Source: Limiplasma sp036652695 (lineage in GTDB: Bacteria; Bacillota; Clostridia; Christensenellales; Aristaeellaceae). From it: a DNA stretch of 64,000 bases. The DNA is taken from NCBI GenBank assembly GCA_036652695.1, contig JAVVVJ010000005.1, positions 1 through 64,000 on the forward strand, given 5' to 3'. The notes beneath the pieces are model-generated. The model saw only the letters and a list, made by a program, of their open reading frames with translations, made no database searches and was not told where the DNA came from. Position numbers and translations under genes: made by a program. Positions 16,990 through 23,888 of this stretch are shown here, piece by piece. Position 1 is the stretch's first letter, and each line of letters begins with the position of its first letter.

Positions 16990-17854
16990 GAATTTCAACC
17001 ATCACAAGCTCCGGCGGGTTGTTCACGCGGGGCACATGCGCTGTGTTGGCAAGCCCCCGGCTCACGACCAGCTTGTTTTCATAAAGGCCGCCCGTATATT
17101 TGGGAAAAAAGCCCTGCCCGGGCGCAAACAAACCGCGATTCCCAAAACGCCATTGTCCGCCATGCGCGTGACCGGAAAGCACCAAATCAACGTCCTTCCC
17201 CTTCACAAACCGCTCGTAGTATTCCGGGTGGTGACAGATCAAAACCTTCAAAACAGGCAGCCCGCGCACGAAGCCGGGCTCTTGTCTGCGCTGGCTGGAG
17301 AACGCTTCCAGCCAGCCCTTTTGATAGCGCGAGGACATCCCGCCAATCAGCAAATCGCATTGGGGCAAGCACAGCCGAGCGCTTGCGTTATCCAGCAGCA
17401 CCGCGCCTGTAGCCGCAATTCTTTGACGATCCTCCACCGCCAAAAAGCGTTCGTGATTGCCAAGGGCATAATAAACCGGCGCAATGTCCGCCGCGGCACG
17501 CAGGAGCGCATAGGCGTTTTCATCTCCTCCTTCGCGCTCGCGCTTGCCGCTCAGGCGGCCATAGATCACATCTGCCTTCACCAGCAGACGGTAAAGCGCC
17601 TTTTTCCATGCTGGCGAACCCTGATGCTCCTCATCCAAATCGGCAAGCATCTCCTCAATATCGTCCGGCATGAACTTCTCCATCAAATCGCCAGCAATCG
17701 CAATCAAATCCGGCTTTTGCTGTTTGAGCGCGCGAACGACCTCGGCATAGGGGCGGTCGTGCAGATCGGCAACCAGCGCGATCCGCGCAAGCGGCACGCC
17801 TGTGCCAATTCGGAAAATTGCGGTCGCAAGGCTCTTGGGCTTCTTTTCTTTCAT
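16916..17854 (-). CDS. Metallophosphoesterase (calcineurin-like, YkuE-like)
   Basis: 312 residues. The ATG at 17854 is chosen for its TAGGAGAAAG upstream; a start further out would overlap ftsK. Metal-site motifs are all present: Asp-Leu-His (residues near 34), Gly-Asp near 57, Gly-Asn-His-Glu near 140, His-His near 215 and Gly-His-Ala-His-Gly-Gly near 245. There is no signal peptide or membrane segment. It begins 24 bases after the ftsK stop, so it may be the last gene of that transcript. Its last 24 codons are antisense to the end of the PHP gene. Substrate unknown. Confidence 0.88.
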   Translation of the reverse strand: MKEKKPKSLATAIFRIGTGVPLARIALVADLHDRPYAEVVRALKQQKPDLIAIAGDLMEKFMPDDIEEMLADLDEEHQGSPAWKKALYRLLVKADVIYGRLSGKREREGGDENAYALLRAAADIAPVYYALGNHERFLAVEDRQRIAATGAVLLDNASARLCLPQCDLLIGGMSSRYQKGWLEAFSSQRRQEPGFVRGLPVLKVLICHHPEYYERFVKGKDVDLVLSGHAHGGQWRFGNRGLFAPGQGFFPKYTGGLYENKLVVSRGLANTAHVPRVNNPPELVMVEILSENDPAGLRPPQPQAAWQASRLR

Positions 17855-17877
17855 CAGCTTTCTCCTACAGACCGCGC

Positions 17878-20800
17878 TCATGAGCAAAGCGTATCTCTGA
17901 TTTTCTCGTACTCCTCGCGGGACATCAGCACATCACGAGGTTTGCTACCCGCCGATTTGCTCACAATGCCACGCGCGGCCATATCATCGACCAGCCGACC
18001 CGCGCGCGCGTACCCAATCTTCATACGGCGCTGGAGCATGCTAATGCTGGCTTGTCCATCCGAAATCACCATGTCCACGGCCTCAACCAGACGATTGTCC
18101 AGCTCATTCTCCTCATCACCGTCATCCAGTGGATTGGCGGCGTCCTCGTCATTTTCCATCGCCTCAATGATGTTGGGGTCGAACTTCACGCTGGTATGCT
18201 GTGCAATGTAATTTACTACACGCTCGGTTTCCGCGTCGCTTAAAAAGCAGCCCTGCACGCGCAGTGGCGAGCTTGACCCCGTTGGCGCATAAAACATATC
18301 GCCGCGCCCAAGGAGCTTCTCCGCACCGTTTTGATCGAGAATCGTGCGGCTGTCGATGCTGGAGGAAACCGCAAACGCAATGCGCGAGGGGACGTTGGCC
18401 TTGATAAGGCCAGTGATAACGTCCACCGTGGGGCGCTGCGTGGCCACCACCATATGGATGCCTGCCGCGCGCGCAAGCTGTGCCAAGCGGATGATGCTTT
18501 CCTCCACTTCCTTTTTGCAAGCAAGCATCAAATCCGCCAGCTCATCAATGATGATCACGATGCGCGGTATCTTTTCCTCGCCCGGGCCAATTTTGGCGTT
18601 GTAGGCTCCCAGCTCACGCACATTCTTGCTTTGCATTTTATGGTAGCGATCCAACATTTCCGCAACCGCCCACGCAAGCGCGCCAGCGGCCTTATGCGGA
18701 TCGCTCACCACGGGGATCAGCAGATGCGGAACCACGTTATAGCATTGCAGCTCCACCACCTTGGGGTCAATCATGATCATGCGCACCTCTTCGGGCGAGG
18801 AGCGGTACAGCATGCTGGTGATAATGGCGTTGATGCATACGGATTTACCACTGCCCGTTTGACCGGCAATCAGCAGATGCGGCATTTTAGCAAGGTCACA
18901 GATGATGGGCTTACCCGCGATATCGCGCCCGAGCGCCACAGCCAACGGAGATTTTGCGTTTTCCATCTCCGGGCTCAGCAGCACCTCAGCAAGGCAGACA
19001 CTCTGAATTTCCTTGTTAGGCACCTCAATGCCAAATAGGTTGGTGCCCGGAATCGGAATTTCAATGCGCACGCCTCCATTTGCAGCCATGTCCAGCGCAA
19101 TGTTATCCGCAATGCTCATAATGCGCTTGACGTTAATGCCGCTGGAAACAAGCCCCAGCTCAAAGCGTGTGACCGCCGGGCCGTGCGTAACGCGCTGTAC
19201 GCGCGCCGGAATGCCGAAGCTCTCCAGCGTCTTTTCCAGCTTGGTGGCGTTTTCGGTATCAATGGCGCGCGTATCGGCGGTTTTGCGTTGCTGCATGGTG
19301 AGCAGGTCAATGGTGGGATAGACATACGGCGTTTGCTGCTTGGGCTCTTGCTGCTTGGGCGCTTGCACCTGCGCACGCGCGGGCGCAAAGGTGGGACGAA
19401 CCACCTCCGGGCTTGGTACTTCCTCCGTCCTCAGCACCCGCGAGCCGGGCGTGTAGGACGGCAGGGGCTGCGCCAGCGGCTTGGCAGTTGGCGCTCCAAC
19501 CTCCTCCGGCGGGCGCTTATAGGCGGCATCCCGGTCGATGTGGGGGGCGCTGGCCTGCACGCGCACATTATCCTGCGTCATTGGCGCCGGAACGGGTTGC
19601 TGCTGTGCAGACATTTGCGGCATCGGCGCTGAAGCGGACATTTGCGGCATCGAAGTCAAAACGGGCATGGGTACGGGTACGGGAGCGGTTGTCTGCGGCA
19701 ACGGCGCCACCTGCCACGCGCTCCCTGCCTCTGCCTGTTCTGCCAGCTGATTGCTCTGGAGCTCTTCGCTAATAGCGGCCTTGCGGCGGCGAATGCTTTC
19801 CACCTGCTCCATGGCCTTGCGCTTTGCGCCGGAAAGGATCATCGCTTGGTTGAGCGGCTTGCCGTCCTCATCCTCCACACCCATTTCGCGCGGCGTAAAG
19901 CTCATGCGGGTCTGGTACGCATCGGCAGCCTCCTTTTTACTTTTCTTATCATTTTTTCGCCATGGCAGCTGATGCCCCTGCGGAATGATGATTTCATCAT
20001 ACATCTCCTGCGGCTGCTGCGTTGGCGGCTGCTGNNNNNNNNNNNNNNNNNNNNNNNNNNNNNNNNNNNNNNNNNNNNNNNNNNNNNNNNNNNNNNNNNN
20101 NNNNNNNNNNNNNNNNNNNNNNNNNNNNNNNNNNGGCGGATAGCCATAGCCATAGCCCGGCGGCATGGGCGGCGGCGCTTGCACAAGCATGCTGCCGTAG
20201 GGCGGGTAAGGCTGAGCCGCCACGTTTGACATCGGTGTGGCTTCTTCCTGCTCCCTTTTGCCGCGCCTACGGAAAGCGGGGGTCAAGAGCTTACGCTCAT
20301 CCTCCGCCTGCTGGTGCTGCTGATCCTCAATAGCGCGCTGATATTCTTGCTGCGCACGCTTCTGCCCCTTATCCACTTGGCGCTGCTGCATGCTTTCCTG
20401 CGCCTGCCGAAACGCGCCTAGCACGTCAAAGCGGGAAAAGATCAGCACGCAGATCAAGCAGATCAAAATCAACACTGCCGCACCAATGGTCGTGCCCAAA
20501 AACGTCCACGCTGGCCACGCGAGCAAAACACCCACCGCGCCGCCAAACGCACCATTATTGCCTGAAAACGCAAATATGGTTTTGAGCACATTCAAAAAAC
20601 CGCCCGCGTCCACCATCGGCGGCGTACTGCTGTTGTTGGCGGCTACCGCGTATTCCATTAGCCCGTATTCCCCCACCTTGCTCAGCAAGTTCATAACGCC
20701 CTGCACCGCAAGGTACAATAAACACATCAGAAAAAAACCGCGCTTTGGCATCCCCCTGCCAGATGAAAATGCCACCAGCAAGCCGCCCCAAATCAGCAGC

Positions 20801-21015
20801 ACCGGAATGCCGATGCACAGCGTGCCGCCAAGACCCTGCATGACCGCCTTCACCTGCGTAAAAAAAGCGCCTTGAAGCCCTCCCACAATCGCAAGCAGGC
20901 TCAATACACCCGCGGCGATCAGCAGAACGCCCATGCCCGCCAGAAACGCAAGTGTGCCGGAATCATAACTCTTTGCAGCCTTCTTTTTTCCGCCTTTTGC
21001 CATATGCATCGTCAT
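17878..21015 (-). CDS. spoIIIE: FtsK/SpoIIIE-type DNA translocase (contains assembly gap)
   Basis: Hexameric, septum-anchored motor that pumps DNA at division or into the forespore. About 1045 residues including 34 unknown. Membrane segments in the first 200 residues are followed by a long low-complexity linker rich in Pro, Gln, Met and Ala (with repeats of Met-Pro-Gln-Met-Ser-Ala), the motor domain with Walker A Gly-Gln-Thr-Gly-Ser-Gly-Lys-Ser and the Asp-Glu-Leu-Ala-Asp Walker B, and a C-terminal winged-helix gamma domain (Ile-Ser-Met-Leu-Gln-Arg-Arg). The start at 21015 fits AAAAGG upstream; 21009 and 21003 are alternatives. spoVF and ftsK/spoIIIE are near each other in Bacillus too, which favours the SpoIIIE name, though a vegetative FtsK is possible. 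Confidence 0.92.
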   Translation of the reverse strand: MTMHMAKGGKKKAAKSYDSGTLAFLAGMGVLLIAAGVLSLLAIVGGLQGAFFTQVKAVMQGLGGTLCIGIPVLLIWGGLLVAFSSGRGMPKRGFFLMCLLYLAVQGVMNLLSKVGEYGLMEYAVAANNSSTPPMVDAGGFLNVLKTIFAFSGNNGAFGGAVGVLLAWPAWTFLGTTIGAAVLILICLICVLIFSRFDVLGAFRQAQESMQQRQVDKGQKRAQQEYQRAIEDQQHQQAEDERKLLTPAFRRRGKREQEEATPMSNVAAQPYPPYGSMLVQAPPPMPPGYGYGYPXXXXXXXXXXXXXXXXXXXXXXXXXXXXXXXXXXQQPPTQQPQEMYDEIIIPQGHQLPWRKNDKKSKKEAADAYQTRMSFTPREMGVEDEDGKPLNQAMILSGAKRKAMEQVESIRRRKAAISEELQSNQLAEQAEAGSAWQVAPLPQTTAPVPVPMPVLTSMPQMSASAPMPQMSAQQQPVPAPMTQDNVRVQASAPHIDRDAAYKRPPEEVGAPTAKPLAQPLPSYTPGSRVLRTEEVPSPEVVRPTFAPARAQVQAPKQQEPKQQTPYVYPTIDLLTMQQRKTADTRAIDTENATKLEKTLESFGIPARVQRVTHGPAVTRFELGLVSSGINVKRIMSIADNIALDMAANGGVRIEIPIPGTNLFGIEVPNKEIQSVCLAEVLLSPEMENAKSPLAVALGRDIAGKPIICDLAKMPHLLIAGQTGSGKSVCINAIITSMLYRSSPEEVRMIMIDPKVVELQCYNVVPHLLIPVVSDPHKAAGALAWAVAEMLDRYHKMQSKNVRELGAYNAKIGPGEEKIPRIVIIIDELADLMLACKKEVEESIIRLAQLARAAGIHMVVATQRPTVDVITGLIKANVPSRIAFAVSSSIDSRTILDQNGAEKLLGRGDMFYAPTGSSSPLRVQGCFLSDAETERVVNYIAQHTSVKFDPNIIEAMENDEDAANPLDDGDEENELDNRLVEAVDMVISDGQASISMLQRRMKIGYARAGRLVDDMAARGIVSKSAGSKPRDVLMSREEYEKIRDTLCS
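20035..20134. other. Assembly gap (100 N)
   Basis: Exactly 100 N, the usual placeholder for unknown length. Both flanks are in frame with the translocase and both are Pro/Gln/Tyr/Gly-rich, so a repetitive linker probably broke the assembly. The real length is unknown. Confidence 0.98.
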
Positions 21016-21059
21016 ACCATCCTTTTGCAGTTCCAAACCAGCTTGACCGCTCTCCGCGC

Positions 21060-22232
21060 TTATTTGCCCAGCTGGATGCACCTGAGCACGCCGTTTTCAT
21101 CAGCATGCAGGCGCAGCTCGTACGCTCCAAAGCGGTACAGGTCGCTCTGCCCAACGGGCAAAGCATAATCATTCGCCATGCCCTCCGTAAAGACAATGGT
21201 TTTCCCAGGCTCGCCAAGTGCCGCCACCCATTCGGAGCGCACAGAAGAGCCGATTTGCAGGCCGCAGAAGCTGCCGCGCAGGAGCTGCACACCTTCCACA
21301 ACGGAATGCTCATAGCCGCTCTGCATGCTGTCCGAAATCACGCGCACTTCACGAAAATGCGGTTCCTCCAGCAGGTAATACCGCCCACCCGGAAACTCGT
21401 CCGGCGTGCGCAGCAGCCCAAAGCGCTCCACAAGCCCCGTGAGCGGCTCGCCAAGCTTGACGGGCACGCCAGCAAGCGCCCCCTCCTCCACGGCTTTTTG
21501 AATGCTAGCCTTCTGCTGCGCCACAGTATAGGTCTTTGGAAGCGCGTTGATCCGCGCGGGAATGCCCGCCTCGTCCGTGCGCAGGTAACGCGCAAGCTCC
21601 TCATAGAAAAATCGGCATGCGCCGCTATCGCCGCTCAGCAATTGAAACTGCTCGGCGGGGTAGTAAAAGCAGATGCCCTCCGCATCCAGATAAAAGCTGC
21701 CGACGGGCAGCGGCGCTACGTTGCTGTGCTCCAGATAATCGTTCAGCTCGTCCCCCAGCGTGCGCTGCGCTTCTGCCTCCATCCATGCCACAGCGCCGTC
21801 CACATCGGTCAAAAGATCCGCGAGCGTTAGGCGCTCGCCCGTTTGAAGGTCGTAGCTCAACGCGGTATAGGCCTGTCCCTCCCGCCCCGTTGGCAGCTTG
21901 CCCCTTGCGCAAAGCACGGTTGAAAACACGTCCTTCGCCAGAAAGGATTCCTGCCGCAGCTGTAGCCCCCAGCTACTGTCCTTGAGCGTGGTCAGCGTTA
22001 TAATATGGCTTGTAATATCGCCAGAAAGCACAATATCGTCATTGATCTTTTGTTGGACAGCCTCATCGGCCATGCCCTGTAGCTGCGGATAAGCAATGGC
22101 GTTCCCGCCGATTTCCGTGCGCACCTCTCGCACGCTCACGGCGCTCTCCCCAGCCTCCCCCACGGCGGCAAGAACGGGCAGGAACGCCGCGAGCAACACA
22201 ATCCAAATTCCCAAAGCTATCCTCTTACGCAT
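21060..22232 (-). CDS. Secreted or membrane-attached DUF3298/RsiV-like protein
   Basis: 390 residues. The ATG at 22232 is supported by AAAGGAGACG upstream. The N-terminus is a signal peptide or membrane anchor (Met-Arg-Lys-Arg, then about 20 hydrophobic residues). The next 200 residues resemble the PdaC/DUF4163 plus DUF3298 arrangement: a beta-rich segment followed by Ala-Leu-Ser-Tyr-Asp-Leu-Gln-Thr-Gly-Glu-Arg-Leu-Thr-Leu-Ala-Asp-Leu-Leu, then Phe-Tyr-Leu-Asp-Ala-Glu-Gly-Ile and Tyr-Tyr-Pro-Ala-Glu. Family members bind cell-wall material or lysozyme, or are anti-sigma-like. The last ~110 residues are unassigned. It lies 44 bases before ftsK and shares its promoter. Confidence 0.7.
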   Translation of the reverse strand: MRKRIALGIWIVLLAAFLPVLAAVGEAGESAVSVREVRTEIGGNAIAYPQLQGMADEAVQQKINDDIVLSGDITSHIITLTTLKDSSWGLQLRQESFLAKDVFSTVLCARGKLPTGREGQAYTALSYDLQTGERLTLADLLTDVDGAVAWMEAEAQRTLGDELNDYLEHSNVAPLPVGSFYLDAEGICFYYPAEQFQLLSGDSGACRFFYEELARYLRTDEAGIPARINALPKTYTVAQQKASIQKAVEEGALAGVPVKLGEPLTGLVERFGLLRTPDEFPGGRYYLLEEPHFREVRVISDSMQSGYEHSVVEGVQLLRGSFCGLQIGSSVRSEWVAALGEPGKTIVFTEGMANDYALPVGQSDLYRFGAYELRLHADENGVLRCIQLGK

Positions 22233-22269
22233 TTCTGTCGTCTCCTTTGCGCATTCATTTGCATTTTGT

Positions 22270-22298
22270 ATTTTACAGCAAAAAGATGTTTGTTGCAA
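22270..22298 (-). promoter_or_regulatory. Sigma-A promoter of the DUF3298-ftsK transcript
   Basis: Minus-strand -35 TTGCAA (22293-22298), 17-base spacer, -10 TAAAAT (22270-22275), 37 bases before the ATG at 22232. Confidence 0.65.
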
Positions 22299-22350
22299 GT
22301 TTGTTACATTATTTCTCTACTCTCCACATTTTTCTGCCAACAATCCTTTT

Positions 22351-22968
22351 TTAATGCAAGATGGGTTTATCCTCCATGCACTCCCCGGGGCAGGTAAAGG
22401 CAAGCATGGGTTGAAGCTGCACACCGCTCAACGCCGCCGCAACCGTTTTGGGAAGCTGCGAAAAATCCGCCACAAGGGAACGTGGTTTCTTTACGGCGTC
22501 GTCCTGTGCAAAGGGCACAAAATACACATTTCTCCAGTTTAAGAGCTTGCCGATGTTCTGCGCTGCCGCGCCAAGCGCGTCATTGGTGGAAACGGCCAGC
22601 ACAAGCGGCCGTTCATTGCGCAGATGGCTCTTTGCGCCCAGCAGCGCAGGGGTGTCAAACATGCCGTTGGCAAGCTTCGCAAGGCTGTTGCCCGTAGCCG
22701 GGGCAATGATGTAAAGATCGGTCATGCGTTTGGGGCCGATAGGCTCCGCCAGTTGAAGGGTGTCAATGGGTTCGTGGCCGGTAAGCTCCGTCACCCGCTT
22801 ACGGAGGCTGGCGGCGGTCATAAAGCGCGTATCTAGCGCGCCCGCGTTGAAGGAGAGCACCGGCAGCACCTCATAGCCGCGCCGTACCAGTTCCTCCATC
22901 TGCCGAAGCGTGCGTTCAAAGGTACAAAAAGAACCTGTGAGCGCAAAGCCGATGGTCGTCTTTTTCAT
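22351..22968 (-). CDS. spoVFB: Dipicolinate synthase subunit B
   Basis: Flavoprotein-like subunit of the enzyme that makes dipicolinic acid in the mother cell; the product fills the spore core and gives heat resistance. 205 residues. The N-terminus Ile-Gly-Phe-Ala-Leu-Thr-Gly-Ser-Phe-Cys is the hallmark of SpoVFB, followed by the flavoprotein-type Ala-Pro-Ala-Thr-Gly-Asn-Ser near residue 90 and Ala-Val-Ser-Thr-Asn-Asp near 125. Its ATG overlaps the stop of spoVFA by four bases (ATGA), so translation is coupled. Confidence 0.95.
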   Translation of the reverse strand: MKKTTIGFALTGSFCTFERTLRQMEELVRRGYEVLPVLSFNAGALDTRFMTAASLRKRVTELTGHEPIDTLQLAEPIGPKRMTDLYIIAPATGNSLAKLANGMFDTPALLGAKSHLRNERPLVLAVSTNDALGAAAQNIGKLLNWRNVYFVPFAQDDAVKKPRSLVADFSQLPKTVAAALSGVQLQPMLAFTCPGECMEDKPILH

Positions 22969-23810
22969 TGCATTTCCTCCGATAGCAGTCGAACGCTTGC
23001 ATGTAACAAAGCCTGCGCCGCTGATTGAGGCGCGTAGCGCGCGGGCAGGGCAGGCAGCACCTCGCAATGCAGCTTGAGCGCCTCAGCCTGCGTGCGGTCA
23101 AAGCCGTAGGGTGCGCTGGCAAGCTCCAGCAGACAGGCATCAGGCGGCAGGGCGTGTAGCGCATCCTCGCCGATGACGCGTGCGGGAATGGTGTTGAGCA
23201 CAATGCGCATCTGCGGCGCAATTTGAGCGATCGCTTCCAGCGTGACCGCGTGCATACCGTCGCTTGCAGCCAGCAGACGCTGTTCCTCGCGACGCGCCGC
23301 CACCCACACAAGCGCACCCAATGCATAAAGCCGCTTTGCCAGCGCACGCGCGAATCTCCCATAGCCCGTTACCAGCAGCTTCATGCCCATGAGCGCCGCC
23401 GGGGTTTGACGCATGGTTTCGTATACCGCCGCCTCGGCAGAAAGCTCGGCGTTGGTCTGCAAAAAGGGTTCATGGCGCATGTAATGGATCAGCCTTAGCT
23501 GTTTGCCCGCCTCGTTGGCCGCCAGCACTTCAAATTCCAGCCCATTGCCCGCAATCACCACGGCCTTGCACTTTGCGTGTTTCAGCACATCCTCGGGGTG
23601 CAGCGTTAAGCCGCTTAACGTGGGCACGCAGCAGGCGCGCACCGCGAACGGATAGGGAAAGAGCAGTGCGTCCGCCGCGCCGATATCCGCCTCCCGTTCA
23701 TCCTCCGCACGCAAGCCCAAGGTTTGTACCTCGCACCCTTCCGCCTGCCACAGCGGCAGCATGCGCAGGGCGCGTTCGTCCCCGCCAACGAGCAAAATCC
23801 GTTTCAACAA
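22965..23810 (-). CDS. spoVFA: Dipicolinate synthase subunit A
   Basis: NAD(P)-binding subunit of dipicolinate synthase, 281 residues from a TTG start. The TTG at 23810 is preferred because GGAGG (23819-23823) lies eight bases upstream, and the protein then opens Leu-Lys-Arg-Ile-Leu-Leu-Val-Gly-Gly-Asp, as in the family. The in-frame ATG at 23834 lies before that ribosome-binding site. A second Rossmann motif, Val-Thr-Gly-Tyr-Gly-Arg-Phe-Ala, sits near residue 145. The ribosome-binding site is buried in a terminator-like hairpin, and a sigma-K-like promoter overlaps that hairpin. Confidence 0.93.
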   Translation of the reverse strand: MLKRILLVGGDERALRMLPLWQAEGCEVQTLGLRAEDEREADIGAADALLFPYPFAVRACCVPTLSGLTLHPEDVLKHAKCKAVVIAGNGLEFEVLAANEAGKQLRLIHYMRHEPFLQTNAELSAEAAVYETMRQTPAALMGMKLLVTGYGRFARALAKRLYALGALVWVAARREEQRLLAASDGMHAVTLEAIAQIAPQMRIVLNTIPARVIGEDALHALPPDACLLELASAPYGFDRTQAEALKLHCEVLPALPARYAPQSAAQALLHASVRLLSEEMQ

Positions 23811-23861
23811 AAAAACCGCCTCCCGCCGATGCATTGATACTGCATCGTATGCGAAAGGCGG
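23809..23861 (-). terminator. Terminator-like hairpin covering the spoVFA ribosome-binding site
   Basis: On the minus strand, outer arms CCGCCT/AGGCGG (23856-23861 with 23816-23821) and inner arms GATGCA/TGCATC (23828-23833 with 23841-23846) fold over a 7-base loop, followed at once by seven T (23809-23815). The GGAGG of spoVFA is in the 3' arm, and the T-run supplies the first two bases of its TTG start. It would end read-through from the GH65 gene, whose stop is 28 bases upstream. Confidence 0.7.
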
Positions 23862-23870
23862 CCTTAGGTG
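23844..23870 (-). promoter_or_regulatory. Candidate sigma-K promoter of spoVFAB
   Basis: Minus-strand -35 CAC (23868-23870), 16-base spacer and -10 CATACGAT (23844-23851) fit the sigma-K pattern (MAC, 16-17, CATANNNT). spoVF is a sigma-K gene in B. subtilis. The predicted start, near 23836-23839, falls inside the hairpin at 23809-23861. Confidence 0.5.
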
Positions 23871-23888
23871 CATGGTAGCAAAAGAACC

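Noticed and set aside
16838..18211. Plus-strand ORF of 457 residues
   Set aside because: Antisense to the metallophosphoesterase and ftsK genes; no domain and no start signals.
19609..19660. Short repeats in the ftsK linker as a possible CRISPR or mobile repeat
   Set aside because: The units are in frame and code for repeated Met-Pro-Gln-Met-Ser-Ala, so this is a protein linker repeat.
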